Made by a program: the position numbers and the translations under genes
NCBI GenBank assembly: GCA_964628385.1
Contig: CAZVOD010000041.1
Span: 1-39,180, forward strand
DNA length: 39,180 bases
Source of the DNA: JANQPA01 sp964628385
GTDB lineage: Bacteria; Bacteroidota; Bacteroidia; Chitinophagales; Saprospiraceae
Direction of reading: 5' to 3'
The notes under the pieces: generated by a model
Told to the model about the DNA's origin: nothing
Seen by the model: the letters and a program-made list of their open reading frames with translations, nothing else
Databases searched by the model: none
Shown here: positions 32,937 through 39,180 of the stretch, piece after piece
Layout: every line of letters begins with the position of its first letter
Position numbering within the stretch: the first letter of the stretch is position 1

Positions 32937-35825
32937 TTATCTTAGTTCCAGTGTCTCCGTAGCTTCACTACCATTTATAGTTATGGCAACAGTATACTTG
33001 CCTGATTTTAGGTAGATCATTCCGTTATCTGCTTTCTCTACTTTTATTTCATCCTCATCTTTCTTCTTCTCCTTATTCAGAGCTGCCTGGTAGGCCGCTG
33101 ACTGATCCTCACTGATGGTGTAATCGTAGTCTACGTAGTTCAAGCCCTTTTTGAGCGCTACTTCCATTTCTTTTAGTAAGAGATCATTATGCTTGATTTG
33201 AATAGTCGCTTTTCCGGCAGTTGCTGCATAAACCGGAAGTTTAGTATTGGGTTCGTAGGCCTCACTCCATGATGTCCTAAGGCTACCCCAGTAAGAACTG
33301 GCTCTGGCTCTGTTCAGGCTAAATAAATGTAGGTTTTTCGCCAGTAGCTCTTCATCCAGTTGTTGGAGCTCCTTACCACGGCCTATATATATCGATCGGC
33401 CATGTGTACCCACCAGAATGTCTTTCTCTCTTGGGTGTATTACCACATCGTGTACTGCCACCGCTGGTAGTCCATTATCCATTAGCATAAAATGCTCACC
33501 CTGGTCCAAAGAGACATACAAACCGTGATCTGTACCGACATACAAAATATTGGCATTATCTGGATCCTCTTTAATGACATTGGCTGGTTCCATGGGCAGG
33601 TCTTTTCCTATGCGCGTCCAGCTTTCACCAAAGTCAGTAGATTTGTAAACGTAGGCATTGAAATCATCATAGCGGTAGCCATTCAAAACAACATAAACAG
33701 TACCCAGATCAAAATTGGAAGCCTGAATTCGACTGATCCACATATTTTCCGGCAAATCGCCGGTAATATCGTTCCATGTATTTCCTCCATCTTTTGATAC
33801 GTGTACTAAACCATCGTCAGAACCCACATAAAGCAAACCAAATTTCAAAGGCGATTCATGTACAGTAGTCAGCGTACCAAAGGCTACATCTCCTTTCTTT
33901 CCTCCCTTTGTCAGGTCATCAGAGATCGCTTCAAAATTATCGCCCTGATCAAAAGAACGGAAAAGCTTATTGGCTCCAAAGTATAAAATATCCTGATTGT
34001 GTTTGGATAAATGTATAGGCGCTTGCCAATTCCAGCGATACGGACGTTCCCCCAATTCATGGCTGGGCGTAATGCGCTGCCGCTCGCCCGTAGTTGTATT
34101 GATCCTGTAGTAATTGCCAAATTGAAACCCAGTATATACCGTTTCGTTGTCGCGGTTATCTATGGCTACCTGCATACCATCTCCACCCATAATACGCTGA
34201 TAAGGATAACGACCAGAGCCTTGCCATCCACTACTAGCTTGATAATTGTGAGGCCCCATCCATACGCCATTGTCCTGTAAACCACCGTATATGTTGTAAT
34301 TTTCGGCCATATCAACTGCGATATAATAAAACTGCCCAACAGCAGGTGAGTTGCACTTGATCCAATCTTTACCATCATTATAAGAAATATTGATGCCTCC
34401 GTCATTGCCCAGTATCAAATGCCCGGGGCGTTGGGGGTTAATCCATAGGTCGTGGTGATCAGCGTGTACATTATCCCCTCCGATAGATTTAAAAGTTTTT
34501 CCGCCATCATCAGAGCGAAGTACCGGGACGCCCATCACATATACTTTATCTTTATCATAGGGCGCTACCCTGATCTGGCCAAAATAATATCCATAGGTGT
34601 TATAAACCGCATCTAAATAATCATCGTGGGTTTTGGTCCAACTTCCTCCCCCATTATCTGAACGGTATACTTCCAAACCAATTACATCAGTATCAAATAA
34701 TAAGGAGTTGGCATCTTCCAGATATTCAACCAGCGCTACCGGTTCAATATCACCGGATTTAACCATACCATAAACGGATTTGGCACTGTACTTTCCGGGA
34801 AATCGGTTAGCGGACAGAAAATCCTGAATGGTTTTCATCTCAAGGTCCAAAAACTCCTCACCTGACATTTCGCGAAGCATGTCTTTTGTTAGTCCTTCAT
34901 CGTCCTCCTTATCTTCTTTGGGTCTTCTAAAATAATTGTCCATCGAAGCGTAAAGGGTGATGGCTCCACCTTCCTCGTGTAAGGCCAGGCCTATTCTACC
35001 CGCACCCTCGCCGATGGGAAAACCATTCTCACCATCGGTTATAGAAGTCCACGTCTCTCCACCATCCATGCTTTTGTGAATGCCAGAGCCTTCTCCCGCC
35101 TCTACAAAATTCCAGGCTTTGCGCGTACGCTCCCAGGTAGAGGCATACAGGATATCCGGGTTGCGAGGGTCTATTACCATATCAACAGCACCCGCATTTT
35201 CATTTACGTAAAGTGTTTTACGCCAGGTCTTTCCTCCGTCGATAGTTTTGTATACCCCTCTTTCAGTATTAGGAGAATATAAATGTCCTAACACAGCCAC
35301 CCAGGCTATATCACCATTGGTGGGATGAAGGACGATCCGCCCGATGTGGTGGGAATCCTCCAGGCCAAAATGTTCCCAGGTTTTTCCGCCATCTTTACTT
35401 TTAAAAATTCCAGCACCCGCATAAGAAGAGCGGCTGGAATTGACCTCACCGGTACCCACCCAGATGATGTCCCTGTCCCAGTCAACGGCAATGTCGCCAA
35501 TTGTCATAACCATTTCCTGGTCAAAAATGGGTTCAAAAGAGATACCATTACTTTCGGTATACCACAGGCCACCGGAAGCATAAGCTACATAAAAGTGGCT
35601 GGGGTCTTCAGGAGACACCTCCATATCAACCACACGGCCACTAAAAACAGTAGGGCCTACCGATCTAAATTCAATTTCATTGACAATGGAAGCCTCTTTT
35701 AAGGCCTGACGCTGAGCGTAAGATTGTACACGGTCGTCAGCAGGTGTTGCAGCTGGTATAGCACTGTCTTGTGCTACCACCGCAAGTGAGCATATCATAC
35801 TAATTGCAAACAATAAGAAACGCAT
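32937..35825 (-). CDS. Secreted BNR/VPS10 (sortilin-like) beta-propeller repeat protein
   Basis: A 962-residue exported protein: signal peptide MRFLLFAISMICSLAVVAQ, then beta-propeller repeats marked by Asp-box motifs. I count about ten, for example SKDGGKTW, TIDGGKTW, SMDGGETW, SDDGGKTF, SKDGGNTW, STDFGESW and SLDQGEHF. This is the WD40/YVTN/BNR-like family often labelled sortilin or glycosyl hydrolase in Bacteroidota; neither activity can be shown from sequence. Between the propeller parts is a charged helical insert (~295-375, RRPKEDKEDDEGLTKDM). The C-terminal region holds a lysine/glutamate-rich linker (KEKKKDEDEIKVEKA) and a small beta domain (MIYLKSGKYTVAITING). It has no T9SS tail of the type seen in the metalloprotease. 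Monocistronic. Confidence 0.88.
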   Translation of the reverse strand: MRFLLFAISMICSLAVVAQDSAIPAATPADDRVQSYAQRQALKEASIVNEIEFRSVGPTVFSGRVVDMEVSPEDPSHFYVAYASGGLWYTESNGISFEPIFDQEMVMTIGDIAVDWDRDIIWVGTGEVNSSRSSYAGAGIFKSKDGGKTWEHFGLEDSHHIGRIVLHPTNGDIAWVAVLGHLYSPNTERGVYKTIDGGKTWRKTLYVNENAGAVDMVIDPRNPDILYASTWERTRKAWNFVEAGEGSGIHKSMDGGETWTSITDGENGFPIGEGAGRIGLALHEEGGAITLYASMDNYFRRPKEDKEDDEGLTKDMLREMSGEEFLDLEMKTIQDFLSANRFPGKYSAKSVYGMVKSGDIEPVALVEYLEDANSLLFDTDVIGLEVYRSDNGGGSWTKTHDDYLDAVYNTYGYYFGQIRVAPYDKDKVYVMGVPVLRSDDGGKTFKSIGGDNVHADHHDLWINPQRPGHLILGNDGGINISYNDGKDWIKCNSPAVGQFYYIAVDMAENYNIYGGLQDNGVWMGPHNYQASSGWQGSGRYPYQRIMGGDGMQVAIDNRDNETVYTGFQFGNYYRINTTTGERQRITPSHELGERPYRWNWQAPIHLSKHNQDILYFGANKLFRSFDQGDNFEAISDDLTKGGKKGDVAFGTLTTVHESPLKFGLLYVGSDDGLVHVSKDGGNTWNDITGDLPENMWISRIQASNFDLGTVYVVLNGYRYDDFNAYVYKSTDFGESWTRIGKDLPMEPANVIKEDPDNANILYVGTDHGLYVSLDQGEHFMLMDNGLPAVAVHDVVIHPREKDILVGTHGRSIYIGRGKELQQLDEELLAKNLHLFSLNRARASSYWGSLRTSWSEAYEPNTKLPVYAATAGKATIQIKHNDLLLKEMEVALKKGLNYVDYDYTISEDQSAAYQAALNKEKKKDEDEIKVEKADNGMIYLKSGKYTVAITINGSEATETLELR

Positions 35826-36013
35826 AGGTCTATGTTTGTTTAATTTGGGAAGCTCTCATGCCCTGGTTCAGGACAGGTGATTACTTCAAATATTTAAATT
35901 GATTTTTTAAAAATTTTCAACTTTCCTAAGGTAGGAAGTTTTGATGAATGGATCGAAAGATTAAGTGATAATTATTGAGACCTATGCGTTACTTTTTATC
36001 ACTATCGCCTGCT

Positions 36014-36541
36014 CTAGGCCCGATTTAGCTTGTCCTTGTCATCTGGCAGTCGTTTGAGTTGTTCTCCACCATCTACATCGATGTCTAGGTCATTAAGGTC
36101 TTCAAATTTGAATTTACCCTCCAAGTTGAGTAGCAGAAAGTCATCTATACCATTAACCAAAATAATAATATCGGTAATATGCTCATGCTTCTCCTGAACA
36201 TAAATATCAATCTGCTCGCCGTCTTCCTTCACTTTAATTAGTGGAGAATAATCATCTGACTCAATATCTTTCAGTAGTTGCTTGTAATCTGCCGGGTCAA
36301 CCGGGTTGCTGGAATCTATATTCAGTAGTCGAATACGTTTCATTTTTCTGAGTAAATGCTTACTGTCCGGGTCACCGGAAAAGCTGGTGGCCAAATTCAG
36401 AATCAATCCTCCCAGCTTAAACTGCTCTGCTCCCTCGTGATTTTTATATTTTTGGAAAAAGTTATTCACTCCCTGCTTGCTCTGGGCTACAAGTAGCATC
36501 GGTAGGACGATCATCCCAAGGATGAAAAGTATATTCTTCAT
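36014..36541 (-). CDS. DUF4252 domain-containing exported protein (second copy)
   Basis: A 175-residue protein with signal peptide MKNILFILGMIVLPMLLVAQ and a DUF4252-like body: NNFFQKYKNHEGAEQFKLGGLILNLA, IRLLNIDSS, DYSPLIKVKEDGEQIDIYVQEKHEHITDIIILVNGIDDFLLLNLEGKF. The C-terminus is acidic, then basic. It is paralogous to the gene just before it in the operon, 33 bases away. Function unknown. It is the last gene of the ECF sigma operon; a weak inverted repeat (AGTGATAA/TTATCACT, 35964-36003) lies just beyond the stop. Confidence 0.82.
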   Translation of the reverse strand: MKNILFILGMIVLPMLLVAQSKQGVNNFFQKYKNHEGAEQFKLGGLILNLATSFSGDPDSKHLLRKMKRIRLLNIDSSNPVDPADYKQLLKDIESDDYSPLIKVKEDGEQIDIYVQEKHEHITDIIILVNGIDDFLLLNLEGKFKFEDLNDLDIDVDGGEQLKRLPDDKDKLNRA

Positions 36542-36574
36542 AATTTATTGATTTTTGATAAAAAAAAGAGAAGG

Positions 36575-37075
36575 TTACTTGGCCATATCTTTTGCCATTT
36601 TGGAGATAGAATCCAGATCTAGCAGGCCAACGAAGCTCATCAGGACAAAATCATTGCCATTACCACCGGATATCAGAAACAATTCTGACACTTTACCGTC
36701 TTTAGCATCTTTAACGAAAAACTCAAAGTTTTGCCCATCGGTGTCGCGGACAGACATCAGCACCTCATAATCGGTAGTTTTGATCTTATCTTTTGCTTCT
36801 TTGTAAAAGGCATCAGTGTTTTCTTCGGCAGTAAGAATTCTTAAGCCTTTGAGGCCTTCCGCTACCTTTTGAAAAGCTTTGAATTCTTTTTCTGTCATAT
36901 CGTCCATTTCCAAGTTCATATTACCGATCATGTTCATGAGGCGGCCACTGATATAAACGGAAGTAAAACGCTGATCGTCAATGTATTTCTGAAAGTATTC
37001 ATCGATGGCATTGGCTTGGGCCTGTAGAGCGGCTACACTGAGCAGCATGCCAGCAATAAGAATCAATGTTCTCAT
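36575..37075 (-). CDS. DUF4252 domain-containing exported protein (first copy)
   Basis: A 166-residue protein with signal peptide MRTLILIAGMLLSVAALQAQ followed by AIDEYFQKYIDDQRFTSVYISGRLMNMIGNM, GLKGLRILTAEENTDAFYKEA, DYEVLMSVRDTDGQNFEFFVKDAKDGKVSELFLISGGNGNDFVLMSFVG. This is the DUF4252 pattern found in many Bacteroidota next to ECF sigma factors. It lies 28 bases downstream of the membrane protein gene and shares its transcript. The protein is predicted to be periplasmic, without a lipobox. It is probably part of the response output of the sigma factor, but no function is established. Confidence 0.85.
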   Translation of the reverse strand: MRTLILIAGMLLSVAALQAQANAIDEYFQKYIDDQRFTSVYISGRLMNMIGNMNLEMDDMTEKEFKAFQKVAEGLKGLRILTAEENTDAFYKEAKDKIKTTDYEVLMSVRDTDGQNFEFFVKDAKDGKVSELFLISGGNGNDFVLMSFVGLLDLDSISKMAKDMAK

Positions 37076-37103
37076 TTTTCAATATTTATAAAATGAAATA
37101 AAG

Positions 37104-37583
37104 TTATTTTTTCATCAGTTCTTTTAATAATTCTACTTCAGCGGCTGCCTGTGCCGTACCCTTATTTAAATGTCTGGATACTTTCAAAAGTGCATCCCGG
37201 GTGACCTGAGTAGCCGTTTTCGGATCTTTTACTTCGTATTTGGCCCAATGGGCTTCTACCTCTGACGCCTCCTGCAATTCGGGAATAGAGAAATATAGGC
37301 TCACCGCCAGTAGTATACTGGCCGCAGTAGCCAAGCCCCAGCGTACCATCACTCTCAAAGAATTGTTACTTTTGGCATCTGAATAAATGGCCTGGCTCAG
37401 CTGCTCTGGAGCCAGCTGTTCCTTTTCACTTACCAAAAACTGAAATAGTAACCGATATTTCTCTAGTTTGGGGTCTATATCCGCCCCTTGAAAATAAGAC
37501 TTTAGTAGCTGCTCTTCTTCCAGTGAAGAGTGCCCTTCAAAATATTTTTCTAGGATAGCTTTTATCTGAATGTAATTATTCAT
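37104..37583 (-). CDS. Single-span membrane protein, probable anti-sigma-like partner
   Basis: A 159-residue protein whose start overlaps the sigma gene's stop by 8 bases (ATGAATAA), a strong sign of coupling. The cytoplasmic N-terminus (YIQIKAILEKYFEGHSSLEEEQLLKSYFQG) is a pattern common in proteins encoded after ECF sigma factors in Bacteroidota. One membrane span lies at ~84-101 (WGLATAASILLAVSLYF) and a helical C-terminus rich in Ala, Glu and Lys would be periplasmic. Topology and context fit an anti-sigma factor, yet I see no zinc-binding HxxxCxxC motif of the classical ZAS fold, so the call stays tentative. Confidence 0.7.
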   Translation of the reverse strand: MNNYIQIKAILEKYFEGHSSLEEEQLLKSYFQGADIDPKLEKYRLLFQFLVSEKEQLAPEQLSQAIYSDAKSNNSLRVMVRWGLATAASILLAVSLYFSIPELQEASEVEAHWAKYEVKDPKTATQVTRDALLKVSRHLNKGTAQAAAEVELLKELMKK

Positions 37584-38019
37584 ACAATTTTGATTTTAGC
37601 AGGTATTCGCGCACCTGCTGCCTAGCTCTGAATAAATTAGTTTTCACCTGACTCGAAGTCATATCTAACACCTCACCAATTTCTTTGTAAGTCATTCCTT
37701 CTATATCCCGAAGCTGAAACACCAACCGGTGCTTTTCGGGTAGTTGCCTGATCATTTTTTTGAGCTGAATCATCTGATCAGCCCGCTCTAACTGCTCATC
37801 AGGAGCAGCGATGGTACTACTCAATCCATTAGCATGCTCTAAAGGCTCATGCCTGCGATGCCTGGAACGCATTTTATCAATAGACAAGTTGCGCGTCAGT
37901 CGCATCGTCCAGGCCTCCAGATTCTGAATTTGATCCATAGTATGCCTTTGTTTCCAAAGCTTAATGACGACCTCCTGGACGACATCTCTGGCTGCTGCTT
38001 CGTCGCGTAGCATGCTCAT
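37576..38019 (-). CDS. ECF RNA polymerase sigma factor (5' end apparently frameshifted)
   Basis: A 147-residue ECF sigma factor: region 2 (MLRDEAAARDVVQEVVIKLWKQ, LEAWTMRLTRNLSIDKMRSRHRR) and region 4 (LPEKHRLVFQLRDIEGMTYKEIGEVLDMTSSQVKTNLFRARQQVREYL). The first ATG of the continuous frame lies inside region 2, so the first helix is missing. Immediately upstream the same frame reads EAVKDKLFRLA, a normal region 2 beginning, but it is cut by a TGA at 38059-38061. Another frame from ATG 38083 reads MNWKTFHMRY and stops at 38051. Removing one base between 38051 and 38061 would join them into a 168-residue protein of usual size. It is either frameshifted or starts internally. Confidence 0.82.
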   Translation of the reverse strand: MSMLRDEAAARDVVQEVVIKLWKQRHTMDQIQNLEAWTMRLTRNLSIDKMRSRHRRHEPLEHANGLSSTIAAPDEQLERADQMIQLKKMIRQLPEKHRLVFQLRDIEGMTYKEIGEVLDMTSSQVKTNLFRARQQVREYLLKSKLYE

Positions 38020-38094
38020 GGCAAGCCTAAACAGCTTATCTTTAACGGCTTCAATACCTCATATGGAAGGTTTTCCAGTTCATTACATCGGCAA

Positions 38095-38120
38095 GACGAT
38101 GCCAATTCCGAAATGTTACA
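38095..38120 (-). promoter_or_regulatory. ECF-type promoter of the sigma operon
   Basis: On the minus strand TGTAAC (38120-38115) and CGTC (38098-38095) are separated by exactly 16 bases. AAC at -35 and CGT at -10 are general features of ECF-dependent promoters, so the sigma factor may drive its own operon. The predicted start lies only about 5 bases before ATG 38083. Confidence 0.55.
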
Positions 38121-38128
38121 GCGATTAG

Positions 38129-38165
38129 AAAAAAAAGTGATTAGACACAGGTTCTGATCACTTTT
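38129..38165 (-). terminator. Rho-independent terminator of the universal stress protein gene
   Basis: On the minus strand AAAAGTGAT (38165-38157) pairs with ATCACTTTT (38141-38133), a 9-bp stem with a 15-base loop, ending in a run of eight T residues. It separates the stress-protein gene from the sigma operon promoter. Confidence 0.75.
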
Positions 38166-38191
38166 CTATCCATCAAAGCTCATTGACTCCA

Positions 38192-38998
38192 CTACAGCTG
38201 CTTGATAGTTAACATCGGAATGCGAGTGGTTTTGGCGACGTTTTGTGTAACACTACTTTCCAAAATGGTATCCAAAAAGCTACGCTTATGGGTAGTGAAA
38301 ACGACCATATCTGCTTCTATAGTCTCTGTGAAAGCTGCGATAGAATCTTTTACTTTGCTTCCTGTAATGAATTCAAAGTTTATCTTATCGTGCTTGCTGT
38401 AAGCTTGCTCCAATGCCCGCATTTTTACCTGAGCAACGGGAGATTCTCCTCCAATGTGAAGTACATGCAGTTCAGCTTTGAGCAGATCAGCCCAGGACTT
38501 CAGCATGTTAATAGCTACCAGATCGTTGAATTCAAAATTAGTTGAGAAAACAAGTTTGTCAATCGGATAGCTGTCAAAATCTTCAGGCACTGCCAGTACC
38601 ATACTCTCAGCTTTCCTTATGACAGTTAATACCTGATCACTCAGGTGAAGAATGCCGGGCTCTGTCCTGCTTTGAGTGCTCATAATGATCAGGTCAGACT
38701 GCTGCTCTTTGGCCACTTTAAGGATACCCTCAATTGGATAGTCTTCAATCGCAGAGGGCTGCACTTTGACTTTCTTGAACTCTTCAGGTGTATTTTCCTT
38801 GATAAAATTAAGCAGGCGATCTTCTACATCGCTCTCACTGACCGGGCTGCCCAACCGGCCCACACCCGCTGCCCCCGAGCCATAAGCATGCATCGCTAAT
38901 ATACTGGCATCAAAGGCTTTGGCTAGTGTAAGAGCATATTTATAAGTGCTTTGATCAAAATCGGCAAACTCAACGGTAAATAAGATCTTTTTAATCAT
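38192..38998 (-). CDS. Tandem-domain universal stress protein (UspA family)
   Basis: A 268-residue cytoplasmic protein made of two Usp domains, ~1-145 (MIKKILFTVEFADFDQSTYKYALTLAKAFDASILAMHAY) and ~148-268 (KLVFSTNFEFNDLVAINMLKSWADLLKAELHVLHI). Each should end with the ATP-binding pattern GxxGx9G(S/T). Here these read STQSRTEPGILHLSDQVL and TTHKRSFLDTILESSVTQ, and both lack the glycine spacing, so nucleotide binding is doubtful. Tandem Usp proteins are common in Bacteroidota stress responses. Monocistronic with its own terminator; a -7-like TATTTTTG (minus, 39146-39139) lies about 140 bases upstream without a well-placed TTG. Confidence 0.9.
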   Translation of the reverse strand: MIKKILFTVEFADFDQSTYKYALTLAKAFDASILAMHAYGSGAAGVGRLGSPVSESDVEDRLLNFIKENTPEEFKKVKVQPSAIEDYPIEGILKVAKEQQSDLIIMSTQSRTEPGILHLSDQVLTVIRKAESMVLAVPEDFDSYPIDKLVFSTNFEFNDLVAINMLKSWADLLKAELHVLHIGGESPVAQVKMRALEQAYSKHDKINFEFITGSKVKDSIAAFTETIEADMVVFTTHKRSFLDTILESSVTQNVAKTTRIPMLTIKQL

Positions 38999-39045
38999 GG
39001 TGCTGGCTTTTGTTTGGTTAATACGTTTTCTAATTGTAATATTTG

Positions 39046-39059
39046 TTTCGCAGGTATTA
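39046..39059 (-). repeat. Dispersed motif TAATACCTGCGAAA, copy 4
   Basis: Identical to copy 1 over 17 bases, and in the same orientation as the downstream stress-protein gene, 48 bases before its start codon. GAAGGGGTA precedes it, as for copy 3. Confidence 0.4.
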
Positions 39060-39180
39060 GAATATACTACCCCTTCAAGTAAACAATTCTGTAGAGAATA
39101 AGTCCGTGAAAGGCTACTTTTAAGCTTAAGTAATGATTCAAAAATAAGTATAACTAAAATGAATATTTGGAAAAATTCAA

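Noticed and set aside
37599..37621. Inverted repeat AGCAGGT/ACCTGCT in the sigma gene, partly similar to the dispersed motif
   Set aside because: It lies in coding sequence, lacks the GCGAAA part and is short enough to be chance.

Overview
The window reads as chromosomal DNA of a Bacteroidota bacterium, most likely of the order Cytophagales (inferred from gene content, not from a marker search). Clues are: promoters of the Bacteroidota type (TTG, 18-23 bases, TANNTTTG); a secreted metalloprotease with a type IX secretion C-terminal sorting domain; a fused alpha/beta 2-oxoacid dehydrogenase E1 of about 800 residues; 2TM, DUF4252 and DUF1573 proteins; a PASTA-tailed FtsI; and an FtsZ with a long linker and an extra acidic tail after the usual C-terminal peptide.

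Left part (1-13.9 kb): unrelated housekeeping and accessory genes. In order: an orphan small protein, tex (-), the T9SS metalloprotease, E1 (-), a DUF1573 periplasmic protein, yaaA, a small lipoprotein (-), a decayed patch, two tandem 2TM-domain proteins, a beta-barrel-like protein (-) and a DPM1-type glycosyltransferase. The decayed patch (10.47-11.03 kb) holds the first ~50 codons of what looks like a penicillin-acylase-family gene and a small membrane-protein gene broken by two in-frame stops. A candidate minus-strand small RNA lies between DUF1573 and yaaA.

Centre (14.0-30.2 kb): a complete dcw cluster in the order mraZ-rsmH-ftsL-ftsI-murE-mraY-murD-ftsW-murG-murC-ftsQ-ftsA-ftsZ. It builds the lipid-linked peptidoglycan precursor (MurE, MurD, MurC, MraY, MurG), polymerises and cross-links it at the septum (FtsW, FtsI) and assembles the division ring (FtsL, FtsQ, FtsA, FtsZ). 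murF, murB and ddl are absent. Repeats with the 10-bp period of known MraZ operators lie upstream of mraZ, one set overlapping a near-consensus promoter. Structured non-coding segments sit before mraY and before ftsA. A strong terminator closes the cluster after ftsZ.

Right part (30.5-39.2 kb): an orphan 90-residue protein, typA/bipA, a large secreted BNR/sortilin-like repeat protein (-), and a four-gene minus-strand operon (ECF sigma factor, single-span membrane protein, two DUF4252 proteins) preceded by an ECF-type promoter. The sigma gene appears to carry a 5' frameshift. A tandem universal stress protein gene ends the window.

The most notable signals beyond ordinary annotation are the ECF sigma/DUF4252 operon with its frameshift, the two MraZ-type operator arrays, a 13-14-base motif (TAATACCTGCGAAA) found four times and always between annotated genes, the hairpin and direct repeats before ftsA, and the decaying acylase locus. 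No tRNA, rRNA, CRISPR array, insertion sequence or prophage gene was recognised.
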